Assembly: GCA_013360295.1 (NCBI GenBank)
Contig: JABWCL010000006.1
Coordinates: 62,001-126,000 of the forward strand
DNA: 64,000 bases
DNA from: Ignavibacteriaceae bacterium
GTDB lineage: Bacteria > Bacteroidota > Ignavibacteria > Ignavibacteriales > Ignavibacteriaceae
Direction: 5' to 3'
The position numbers were made by a program, and so were the translations under genes. Positions 1 to 8,032 of this stretch are shown piece by piece. The notes below the pieces were generated by a model. It saw nothing but the letters and a program-made list of their open reading frames with translations, was not told where the DNA came from and made no database searches. Each line of letters begins with the position of its first letter. Position 1 is the first letter of the stretch.

Positions 1-52
1 ATATTGCCCGCGAATTCCACAGTCATTTTGTATTTATCAGAGGAAAAGTGTT

Positions 53-430
53 ATGAAGGTTATCCTGCCAGTATTCCTTTCCACGGTATGGATAAGTGTG
101 TCCGAGTTTATCCGGAATGAGTTTCTTTTCAAATCCTATTGGGTCTCTCATTATGAGCAGATGGGGCTGAAATTCCCTGATGCCCCCGTGAACGGCGCGA
201 TGTGGGGAGTCTGGGCTGTAATTTTCTCGGCGATTATTTACTACATTTCGAAAAAACATACACTAACAGAGACTTTCATTCTTTCCTGGGTGCTGGGTTT
301 TGTGCTGATGTGGATAGTAATCGGAAACCTTGGTGTGCTTCCATTCGGATTGTTGTTTGCCGCGGTTCCGCTCAGTCTTCTGGAGGCTTATGTTGCTGCG
401 TTCATAATTTTTAAGCTTGCGAAGAAATAA
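53..430 (+). CDS. Small integral membrane protein of unknown function
   Basis: This 125-residue protein is almost wholly hydrophobic, with a probable N-terminal membrane segment (residues 3-19) and three further ones near residues 47-66, 72-92 and 96-121, ending in a basic KLAKK tail. The start is supported by an AGGAAAA ribosome-binding site just upstream. No catalytic motif is visible and I do not recognise the family. It is convergent with the efflux operon at 546-6021 and the two are separated by a hairpin. A small inner-membrane protein is the only safe statement. Confidence 0.7.
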   Translation: MKVILPVFLSTVWISVSEFIRNEFLFKSYWVSHYEQMGLKFPDAPVNGAMWGVWAVIFSAIIYYISKKHTLTETFILSWVLGFVLMWIVIGNLGVLPFGLLFAAVPLSLLEAYVAAFIIFKLAKK

Positions 431-500
431 AGAGAATTCGGCGGTGACGGATAATATATTTATCCCTTTCAACTGCCATATATATTCCTTACCTGTTTTT

Positions 501-533
501 TCTCTCTCCCGCTAGTTAACAGCAGGAGAGAGA
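501..533. terminator. Hairpin between convergent genes
   Basis: A 13-bp stem (501-513 pairing with 521-533) encloses a 7-base loop. The one mismatch becomes a G-U pair in the minus-strand transcript. It lies 13 bp beyond the stop codon of the RND pump gene. Neither side carries a clear U-run, so it may be an RNA-stabilising 3' end or a weak bidirectional terminator. Confidence 0.45.
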
Positions 534-545
534 GATATAAATGTG

Positions 546-3500
546 CTAAATCTTCGGCGGTATCAGTTTATAAACTACCGGAGTGACAATTCGTGATAAA
601 AGTGTTGAACTTATCAGTCCGCCGATGAGTACAATTGCCAGGGGTGAAATCATCGGATTCACGGAGAGCGCAATCGGGAGTAATCCTCCGATAGCCGTCA
701 TTGACGTAAGAATAATGGGGAGAAACCTGACTTCTCCCGCTTCCCGCACTGCTTCTTCGATACCCATACCATTCTGCCTTAACTGATTTGTGAAGTCAAC
801 AAGCAGGATAGTGTTCTTGACCTCAACACCTGCCAGCGCGATAAGTCCGATAATAGCAACGAAAGAAAGAGAATTGCCCGTTATAAGCAGGGCAATCACC
901 GCCCCGACAATACCAAGCGGAATAACAGAGAGTACAATTATCGTGCTTTTAAAAGTCTTGAATTCAAGGATCAGAATGAGGACAAACAAGAACACCGTAG
1001 CGATGATTACGTTAGAGAAACCGCCGAACGATTCTTCGCGCTGTTCTACTTCGCCGCCGAATTCATAACTGTAACCGGCGGGGAGAGCGAGGCTGCTCAT
1101 TTTCTCTTCCACATCCCGGATCACGTTATCGTTCAGGTACCCCTTTTTAACAAAAGAAGAGACCGATACCGTGCGAGTTTTATTCAGGTGGTTTATGGTT
1201 ACGGGGGATGAAACAAGTTTTAGTTCCGCAACCTGAGACAGTGGTACCGCGGTTCCCATTACGCTGTTAACGTGGAGATTGTTAAAAGCTTCGAGAGAGT
1301 GAATATCGGCTTTCTTTTTGGTCGCGAGGATCTTATAATTCTCTCCTTCGGAGTCTGTCATCTTTCCGAGTTCGAGTCCGGCTACAGCCATCCGCACAGT
1401 TTTGTCAATATTTATTGTAGGGACGCCGAGCATACTCGCTTTGCTTTTGTTTATTTTTACTTCAATATCTGATTTGAGGTTACTCAAAGGGTTCTTAACG
1501 TATATCGTTCCTTCAATATTTTTTACCAGGTCTTCAACACGCGCGGCAAGCACACGGAGAGTATCGAGGTTATCGCCCAGCAGCCTGACTTCGACGGGAG
1601 CATCAACGGGCGGGCCCTGTTCAAAATTCTTGACTTCGATCTTTGCGCCGAGGTAGGGAGTCCACCTTTTGCGTAAAGTATCTATGATGGCGAGTTTCCT
1701 GGCTGAGGATGTATTTCCCTTTAACTGAACGAAGATTTGCGCGTAGTCGCTCCGCTCATTTTCCGGGAAAACATTATAATATATCTGTGGATTTCCGCGC
1801 CCTACATTCGTGGCGAAGTGCTGCACTTCAGGAATCGCATTAAGTTCATTTTCAATTTGTTTTGTAACGCTGTCAGTGTATTCGAGATTCGACTGCAGCG
1901 GCGTTATTATGTCCACCAGGAACTGCGGCTTTTCGGATACCGGGAATAGGCTGAATCCGATAACCGGGAAGAGTCCCAGTGAAGCCGCGAAAATGATTAA
2001 CGCGATCACCAGTGCCGGCAAAGGATTCTTCAGTGCTTTGTCGAGTATCCTGGCATAGCTGCCGTGAATTATTTTTTTAAGGGCGCGAAGGAACATATTC
2101 CCTTCAGGGTGCCCCGCCTGCTCCTTCAAAATATAATTAGAAAGAAAGGGGATGAACGTCAGGGAGACGATCATTGACGCGAGCACGCTTGTAATCACTC
2201 CCATCGGGAGGCTCCTGATAAAATCACCCGAAGCCCCGGGGAGAAATACAAGGGGCATAAACGCGACGATAAGCGTGGCGGTGCATCCGACAACCGCGAG
2301 GCCTATCTGCTTTGTAGCCCTGATCGCGGCTTCCGTCCGACTATAACCTTCCCTCAGCCATCTTTCAATGTTTTCAACTACAACTATACTGTCGTCAACA
2401 AGAAGCCCGAGCGCCACAACGAAGCCAACTATACTTAGCTGGTTAAGATTAAATCCGAGAAATTGTATCATAACCACCCCCATTGATAATGAGAGGGGGA
2501 TGGAGATCATGACAATGATTGCCGCCCTTCCGCCCAGGGGAAGAAGCGTGATAGCGACAAGGCCGATGGCGATTAGAAAGTCGAGGCCTAATCCCGCAAG
2601 CCGTTTATTTACATTATCAGCCTGATCAAAATGATGCACCAGGTCAATGTTCTCAGGAAGGGATTCCCTGAATTTTTGTATTGCGGGAAGATATACCTGC
2701 TGGGAAGCGGTAATGTTCTCACCGGGTTTCTGCGCGGCAACGACAAAGAGACAGCGATAAGTGTCTAGCCTTGCTATATGCTTTCGGCGGTCATAATCAG
2801 GATAGACATCCGCCACATCTTTGAGCAGTACGTTCCTTCCCATTGCCGAATACACAATAGTATTTTTAATTTCATCAATACTTGAGTAATTTCCACTTGT
2901 CTGAATGTTAAACACTTTTGATCCCACATCAACACTTCCGCCGGGAATGTTTACTGCTTCGCTCTGGATACTGCCCAGAACAGCCTCGAGAGGAACACGC
3001 ATCCCATTCAGTTTATCGAGTTTGAGTTCGACTCTCACGGTTTTATCCGGCAGCCCGAATATCTTTACATTCTTGAGCTGCGGAAGTTTTTCAAGTTCAT
3101 CCTTGAATTTTTTAGCGTGATACTCAAGCTTTTCCATTGGAGCATTTTCCGAAATCACAGCCGCCTGGATAACGTTAACATTTGAAGGCAGCCATTTCCT
3201 GACTTCAAGGCTGTAGATATCCGGCGGAAGGTCACTCCTCATTCCGTTAGCTTCACGCACTACTTCCTGGAATTTCTCATCCACATCGTAGCCGTGTTTG
3301 TATCTTACGAGTGTAAACGCTATACCGTCGCTGATATTACTTACGACCTGTTTTACACCTTCTAGCGAGGATAGCTTTTGTTCAAGAGGGTCAACCACCA
3401 GTTCTTCCAGGTCTTTTGGGCTGGTACCCGGATAAATTACTATTACCGGAAATTCAGGTGAACTGAGTTCGGGATCCTCCGAGCGGGGAATTGTAATAAG

Positions 3501-3587
3501 TGTTGAGACACCCACAACAATTATCATCAGGAACAGAAGTATCGTAACCTGCGGATGCTTAACGGCATATTCAGATATTCTCATCAC
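546..3587 (-). CDS. RND-family efflux pump, inner-membrane permease
   Basis: At 1013 residues this has the usual length of an AcrB-type resistance-nodulation-division transporter, the proton-driven pump of a tripartite efflux system. The first membrane helix (residues 10-30) precedes a large periplasmic porter domain. The proton-relay aspartates are in GLLVDDSIVVVENI (D398, D399), and a second relay lysine is in the later AGVEVKNTILLVDF segment. Its start overlaps the adaptor gene's stop by 4 bp (ATGA), so the two are translationally coupled. It lacks obvious metal-pump (CusA-like) signatures, so drug, lipid or organic substrates are more likely. The exact substrate cannot be read from sequence. 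Confidence 0.93.
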   Translation of the reverse strand: MMRISEYAVKHPQVTILLFLMIIVVGVSTLITIPRSEDPELSSPEFPVIVIYPGTSPKDLEELVVDPLEQKLSSLEGVKQVVSNISDGIAFTLVRYKHGYDVDEKFQEVVREANGMRSDLPPDIYSLEVRKWLPSNVNVIQAAVISENAPMEKLEYHAKKFKDELEKLPQLKNVKIFGLPDKTVRVELKLDKLNGMRVPLEAVLGSIQSEAVNIPGGSVDVGSKVFNIQTSGNYSSIDEIKNTIVYSAMGRNVLLKDVADVYPDYDRRKHIARLDTYRCLFVVAAQKPGENITASQQVYLPAIQKFRESLPENIDLVHHFDQADNVNKRLAGLGLDFLIAIGLVAITLLPLGGRAAIIVMISIPLSLSMGVVMIQFLGFNLNQLSIVGFVVALGLLVDDSIVVVENIERWLREGYSRTEAAIRATKQIGLAVVGCTATLIVAFMPLVFLPGASGDFIRSLPMGVITSVLASMIVSLTFIPFLSNYILKEQAGHPEGNMFLRALKKIIHGSYARILDKALKNPLPALVIALIIFAASLGLFPVIGFSLFPVSEKPQFLVDIITPLQSNLEYTDSVTKQIENELNAIPEVQHFATNVGRGNPQIYYNVFPENERSDYAQIFVQLKGNTSSARKLAIIDTLRKRWTPYLGAKIEVKNFEQGPPVDAPVEVRLLGDNLDTLRVLAARVEDLVKNIEGTIYVKNPLSNLKSDIEVKINKSKASMLGVPTINIDKTVRMAVAGLELGKMTDSEGENYKILATKKKADIHSLEAFNNLHVNSVMGTAVPLSQVAELKLVSSPVTINHLNKTRTVSVSSFVKKGYLNDNVIRDVEEKMSSLALPAGYSYEFGGEVEQREESFGGFSNVIIATVFLFVLILILEFKTFKSTIIVLSVIPLGIVGAVIALLITGNSLSFVAIIGLIALAGVEVKNTILLVDFTNQLRQNGMGIEEAVREAGEVRFLPIILTSMTAIGGLLPIALSVNPMISPLAIVLIGGLISSTLLSRIVTPVVYKLIPPKI

Positions 3588-4633
3588 TTGTTTCCTGATA
3601 TTTTAATTTTTGAATTATTCCTTAAATAGGCGCTGCCGGTTGTGATCAGATATTTAACGTTTTCCAGTCCGCTGCTCACGAATATTTCTTTGCCGTCAAA
3701 GTCCGCGATAGTGACTCTTATTTTTTGTGCTGTTTCCCCGTCACGAGACACGAAAACATACCCTGTGCTTCCTTCTCCGTCAAGGACCGACTCAAACGGG
3801 ATAGTCCACAGTTCTCTTTTCAATGAAGGGACAATCTCCGCTCTGCCAAACATCCCGGAGGCGGGAAGGAGACGCGGGCGGGAAGTAAGTCTTAATTCGA
3901 GTGAGAAGGTGCCCGTATACGGATCAACGCCTTCCGATTTTGCTGATACAACTGCGGAGAATTTTTCTCCCGGTGCCGCGTCAGTTTCGATAAATGCCTG
4001 ATCCCCAACTCTAACCGCAGCCCACTCATTATCACTTACAGCGACTTGCAGTTTCCAGTTACCTCTTCCGGCGCCGTTGGTCATAAGCACCGGAGTACCT
4101 GGCCCGACTATTTGTCCTTCGCTCGAAATCTTTTTCAGGATGAAACCGTTTTCCAGCGCGCGGATCTCTGAATAGTTTCGGTTAAATTTCGCCGCGGCGA
4201 ATTGCTGTGTTGCTACATCAAAGCCGGTTTTAGCGTCCTGCATCTGCGCAAGAGTTGCCACACTGTCCTCATACAGTTGTTTCACGCGGTTATAATCCCG
4301 AAGCGATTTTTCATATCCGGCAGAAGCCTGTTCCACTCCCGCTTCAATTTCAGTTAGTTCAAGCGAAGCCAGGAGTTGGCCTTTTTTTACAGCGTCACCT
4401 TCTTTTACATATATTGACTTAATAACACCTCCGGTTTTAAATGAAAGTATGGCCTCGTCTCCGGTTGTGAATTGTCCGGACGAGAATATATTTTTCTTTA
4501 CGGGCGTTTTTGTTAAGAGCACAACCCTGACCGGGATGACGTCGTTTGTTGTTGTAGATTCTTCTTTTTCCCCGCATCCCGAAAGGAGCAGGAGAATAGA
4601 AAGGGAAATGACGGATAATGCAATTTTTTTCAT
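3584..4633 (-). CDS. RND efflux periplasmic adaptor lipoprotein (membrane fusion protein)
   Basis: This 349-residue protein begins with a lipoprotein signal ending in LSGC (Cys20), so it is probably anchored in the inner membrane and spans the periplasm. A biotinyl-lipoyl-like segment (about residues 65-90, IKSIYVKEGDAVKKGQLLASL) flanks a short coiled-coil hairpin at 95-150, followed by beta-barrel and membrane-proximal domains, as in AcrA-type adaptors. The gene lies 14 bp after the tolC-like gene and overlaps the pump gene. Its role is to link pump and outer-membrane channel. Confidence 0.93.
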   Translation of the reverse strand: MKKIALSVISLSILLLLSGCGEKEESTTTNDVIPVRVVLLTKTPVKKNIFSSGQFTTGDEAILSFKTGGVIKSIYVKEGDAVKKGQLLASLELTEIEAGVEQASAGYEKSLRDYNRVKQLYEDSVATLAQMQDAKTGFDVATQQFAAAKFNRNYSEIRALENGFILKKISSEGQIVGPGTPVLMTNGAGRGNWKLQVAVSDNEWAAVRVGDQAFIETDAAPGEKFSAVVSAKSEGVDPYTGTFSLELRLTSRPRLLPASGMFGRAEIVPSLKRELWTIPFESVLDGEGSTGYVFVSRDGETAQKIRVTIADFDGKEIFVSSGLENVKYLITTGSAYLRNNSKIKISGNK

Positions 4634-4647
4634 TTTTTCTCCTGTGA

Positions 4648-5994
4648 CTATTTATACTGATTAAGATCCAGAGCGGCAGCTTCACGTTCAAACTCAGCCA
4701 GCGCTGTCAGATATTTATACTTATTTATGTTTAATAACAGGCGTACCTGTGTCAGTTGTGTTCTTGCGTCCACGGTTTCAATAAAAGAGTTAATTCCTTC
4801 GCGGTAGCCTTTGTTTATGAGACGGTGGTAGGCTGCTGCTGTTTCCTCCTGCTTAAGGGTTGAGTTGTAATTCTGGCGTGCAGCCTCAAGTTTATTTATG
4901 CTCATGCTTTTACTCAGTTCTAGTTGCTTTGCTGTCTTTTCGAGTTCAAGTTCCGTGAACTTTAGGGAGAGTTCAGACTCTTCTGTTTGGAAAGTATTCC
5001 TGAACGATTCAAAGAGCGGGACCTCTAACATAAAACCAAACAGGTAATAGCGGGACTGTTTCTTCATATTCCACACCTGATCCTGCGCGCCGTAATCAAC
5101 AAAGGCGTTTATTTTGGGTATCCAGTTGAACCTCTTCATCGAGAGGAGAGAGCGGTTAATGTCCACGGCTGCGTTTAACATATATAATTCTTCACGCACA
5201 AATTGAGCCGGGGGCTGTGTTAAAGGGAGGTCTAATGATTGCTCTTCCGTATCCGTTAATATTTCATCTTCTGGGCTGCGGTTCAGAAGGAAGTTAAAAT
5301 ATTGTTTTGCGTTTTCCTTGTTACTTTTGGCTTCTGCTATTTGCGAGCGGACATTTTCGATTTCACTCTCTGATCTTAGGATATAAACCGGCAGGCCCAC
5401 ACCGTTTTCCAAAAGTTTTTCATTTGTCCGTTTCCCTTCCGATGCCAGTTCCATCGCCGATTCATAAATCTTAACCGCGTTAACCGCGCTGAGGTAATTA
5501 TAATATGCTGATTTGATTTCCTTAACGAGATCGCGTTTATATGCGGATAGTTCGAGAGTGCTGATCTGCTCTTTATTTTTATTTATCTCACGATTAAAAT
5601 ATATATCGCTATTAAGCAGCGGCATTGAAGCACGGAATTTAACATCATAAAACTTGTATGGGAAAAAGTCCTGCTCCACGTTACTTATCTGTGGAAAAGC
5701 GTTGCTTTGAGTAAGCATATTAAGCGTGTTATATACCGGGTTCATTATATCGCCGATGGGAATTGAAATCGCGCGCCCTCCTTCACCGCTTGTATAGTCC
5801 GCCTTCAGGGTAACCGTGGGGAAAAAATATGTTGTCGCAGTCTTTAACGCGTAAGTTGCTTTCTGATATGAAATCGTTTTCTGGCGCAGTACAATATTGT
5901 CAGCGAGTCCCTGCCTGATATACTTATCAAGACGAGCTTGCGGGAATGACTGCGCGGCAAACATCAGGCACGAAAAAATTATAAACCAGTTCAT
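4648..5994 (-). CDS. TolC-family outer-membrane efflux protein
   Basis: This is the outer-membrane channel component, about 448 residues. Two long alpha-helical, heptad-rich regions (roughly residues 130-230 and 330-440) match the duplicated OEP architecture. I place the start at 5994 (MNWFIIFSCLMFAAQS, a signal peptide) rather than the in-frame ATGs at 6021 and 6018. The earlier starts would put the TetR operator 6 bp before the codon, and the later start leaves room for a short leader after the operator-overlapping promoter. It is the first structural gene of the tolC-adaptor-pump operon. Confidence 0.9.
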   Translation of the reverse strand: MNWFIIFSCLMFAAQSFPQARLDKYIRQGLADNIVLRQKTISYQKATYALKTATTYFFPTVTLKADYTSGEGGRAISIPIGDIMNPVYNTLNMLTQSNAFPQISNVEQDFFPYKFYDVKFRASMPLLNSDIYFNREINKNKEQISTLELSAYKRDLVKEIKSAYYNYLSAVNAVKIYESAMELASEGKRTNEKLLENGVGLPVYILRSESEIENVRSQIAEAKSNKENAKQYFNFLLNRSPEDEILTDTEEQSLDLPLTQPPAQFVREELYMLNAAVDINRSLLSMKRFNWIPKINAFVDYGAQDQVWNMKKQSRYYLFGFMLEVPLFESFRNTFQTEESELSLKFTELELEKTAKQLELSKSMSINKLEAARQNYNSTLKQEETAAAYHRLINKGYREGINSFIETVDARTQLTQVRLLLNINKYKYLTALAEFEREAAALDLNQYK

Positions 5995-6027
5995 AAAATC
6001 CAATCCATTGTAAAACATCATTAAATA

Positions 6028-6044
6028 ATTAAACGGTGTTCAGT
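6028..6044 (-). promoter_or_regulatory. TetR-type operator before the efflux operon
   Basis: The sequence ATTAAACGGTGTTCAGT is an imperfect copy (15 of 17 bases) of the palindrome upstream of the tetR-like gene at 6703-6719. It sits in the 36-bp gap between the tetR-like stop and the tolC-like gene, overlapping the probable efflux promoter. This suggests that the regulator represses the pump genes separately from itself. Confidence 0.75.
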
Positions 6045-6057
6045 TTAAAAGAAAAAA

Positions 6058-6669
6058 TTATCTGATAAGATTCTTTAGATTTTTTAATGAATCCTTAATC
6101 AGTCCTTCGAAGTAAGAGGCGTTGAGTTCCATAAGTATCAGCCGTTGCCGAATATGGAGCGCGGCTATTCCGTGCACAACCGCCCACATCATAAGCGCCA
6201 CAGAATCCACGGTACTTTCTTTGAAGTATCCTGCGTTCCTGCACTCCTGCACATTTCTTTTCAGCAGTTCATAGGAACGCATCCCGTGTTCCCAGTCTTT
6301 ATTCTTTACGATCTGCTCTGCCGGAGTACGCATTATGAACATAAGGTCATAGTATTGCGGATTTTCAAAGGCGAACTCAAGGTAGGCTCTGCCGTGCTGA
6401 AGGAGCCTCTCCGCGGGGTCCATAACTCCCTGCACTTCCGTCTGTTTCCTTAAAAGCCTGGTAAAGCCCTCTATGTGTAACTCATAGAAAATACTGCTTT
6501 TGTCAGGGAAGTAAGTGTAAATGCTTGCCGGGCTGTATTCAATAATTGATGCAATCTTTCTCATTGATACGGATTCATAGCCCTGATCAATAAAAAGCTT
6601 CATCGCCGTATCAAGGATAAGGCGCTGCATTCCGGCTTTTTCTCTTTCTTTACGTTCGGTGATACCCAT
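6058..6669 (-). CDS. TetR/AcrR-family transcriptional repressor
   Basis: The 203-residue protein has the N-terminal TetR helix-turn-helix at residues 15-60, including MRKIASIIEYSPASIYTYF, followed by an all-helical ligand-binding domain with a probable TetR_C-type (WHG-like) C-terminus. It sits directly upstream of, and on the same strand as, the tolC-adaptor-RND genes. Matching operators precede both it and tolC. The expected role is ligand-relieved repression of the pump plus autoregulation. The inducing ligand is unknown. Confidence 0.93.
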   Translation of the reverse strand: MGITERKEREKAGMQRLILDTAMKLFIDQGYESVSMRKIASIIEYSPASIYTYFPDKSSIFYELHIEGFTRLLRKQTEVQGVMDPAERLLQHGRAYLEFAFENPQYYDLMFIMRTPAEQIVKNKDWEHGMRSYELLKRNVQECRNAGYFKESTVDSVALMMWAVVHGIAALHIRQRLILMELNASYFEGLIKDSLKNLKNLIR

Positions 6670-6697
6670 AAATACCTAAAAATTAATTAACATAGTT

Positions 6698-6726
6698 AAT
6701 ATACTAAACGGTGTTTAGTTTGTCAA
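6698..6726 (-). promoter_or_regulatory. Sigma70-type promoter with embedded TetR operator
   Basis: On the minus strand TTGACA (6721-6726) and TATATT (6698-6703) are separated by exactly 17 bp. A perfect palindrome, ACTAAACGGTGTTTAGT (6703-6719), fills that spacer. Transcription would start near 6691, about 20 bases before the tetR-like start codon. Binding at the palindrome would exclude RNA polymerase, which is a textbook autorepression layout. Confidence 0.85.
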
Positions 6727-6868
6727 GCAGAAAAATATCTTTTTTTTCGGGTCGATCCTTTACGGGATGAAGTCAATGCCTATGCAGGGAGGCAGAAAAA
6801 ATTTTGTATTGGGGTAGAATGGAATTAATTTACATATATAAATAATTAGACTTAGGCAGGATGCAGTT

Positions 6869-7978
6869 ATGCAGGTTCTGTTCTTTTTCCTCTCTTTCTT
6901 AACCATTCCGGGTTTATCCATAAACCCGCAGTTGCTTCAGAATTGTTCATCTATCAGTCTGTCATCCGGCGATACAGTTGTGTTTGGCAGAAATCACGAC
7001 GGAAATATTTCAAACACACTCATCGTTTATAACCCAGCCGGCATATATAAGGAAGGTTTTGAATATCCGGGTGAGGCTGTCCCTAAGTGGAAGTCAAAAT
7101 ACGCAAGCATTACATTCGGAGGTTTGGGAGCAGGGTTTGCCATTCTTGGGATGAATGAAGCAGGACTAGCAATCGGGCATATGGGATTTAGTGAAGCAAA
7201 GTATCCGCCAAAAGACGATCGGCCAGTAATTGATCAGATCCAGTTTATTGCTTATTTGCTGGATAATTGCGAAAACACTGAGGAAGTTATTACAGGGGCA
7301 GAAAAAATCAGAATAGATGATGAATCAATAACACGGGAACACTATTTCGTTTGTGATAAAAAGGGGGAAAAAGCTATCCTGGAGTTTATAGAAGGAAAGC
7401 TCGTCGTTTACACAACCGCAAACATGCCTTATCCTCTGATAAGTAATGACAGCTATGAAAAATCACTGAAGTACCTTGAAGCGTACTCCGGATTCGGAGG
7501 TGAAAAACCCGTGCCTGAAAAAGTATTCGGTGTGGAGGAAATTATGGCAATCGGCTGCCGCGGCATTCAAAAATTCAATAGTGAAAAAGGGAGTGGAGTA
7601 ATTGAGTCGGCCTTTTCTATTCTGCATGATATTGGTTTTAATAAATATCCCCCGCCGGACAGTATAGAAGTTCCCGAGAATTACGGGACTCAGTTTACTG
7701 TTGTATTCGATCTGAAAAACCTGAAGGTTTATTTCAAAACTAAATCAGATTTCTCAGTAAGAGAAATCGATTTTGCCTATTTTAATAATGATTGTAAAGA
7801 AGGGCTGAAAGTGCTCGAAATAGAAGAAACAACCGGTGGTAAAGTGAATTCTCGTTTTCGTGCGTACACCAAATCCGGGAATCATTCATTCGTCAGAAGA
7901 ATGCTGAATGGATCGGGTCTGCCCGAAGAAGTAATAACTTTTCTTGCTGACTACCCGGAAACATTTAAGTGTGATTAA
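6869..7978 (+). CDS. Choloylglycine-hydrolase / acid-ceramidase-like Ntn hydrolase
   Basis: The protein is 369 residues long. After a signal-like N-terminus (residues 1-18) comes N-C-S-S (Cys26) and then GRNHD, the arrangement of linear-amide C-N hydrolases (bile salt hydrolase, penicillin V acylase, acid ceramidase relatives), in which an exposed cysteine is nucleophile and N-terminal residue. Asn and Arg positions of the fold are plausible further on (GMNEAGLAIG, residues 93-102). It is probably exported and hydrolyses an amide of unknown identity, such as an N-acyl amino acid or lipid. The next gene lies 54 bp downstream on the same strand, so co-expression is possible. Confidence 0.75.
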   Translation: MQVLFFFLSFLTIPGLSINPQLLQNCSSISLSSGDTVVFGRNHDGNISNTLIVYNPAGIYKEGFEYPGEAVPKWKSKYASITFGGLGAGFAILGMNEAGLAIGHMGFSEAKYPPKDDRPVIDQIQFIAYLLDNCENTEEVITGAEKIRIDDESITREHYFVCDKKGEKAILEFIEGKLVVYTTANMPYPLISNDSYEKSLKYLEAYSGFGGEKPVPEKVFGVEEIMAIGCRGIQKFNSEKGSGVIESAFSILHDIGFNKYPPPDSIEVPENYGTQFTVVFDLKNLKVYFKTKSDFSVREIDFAYFNNDCKEGLKVLEIEETTGGKVNSRFRAYTKSGNHSFVRRMLNGSGLPEEVITFLADYPETFKCD

Positions 7979-8032
7979 CAATACTAAAACTAAAGCTAAA
8001 ACCTGAACGTAAATTTTTTGTAGGAGTTCAAA

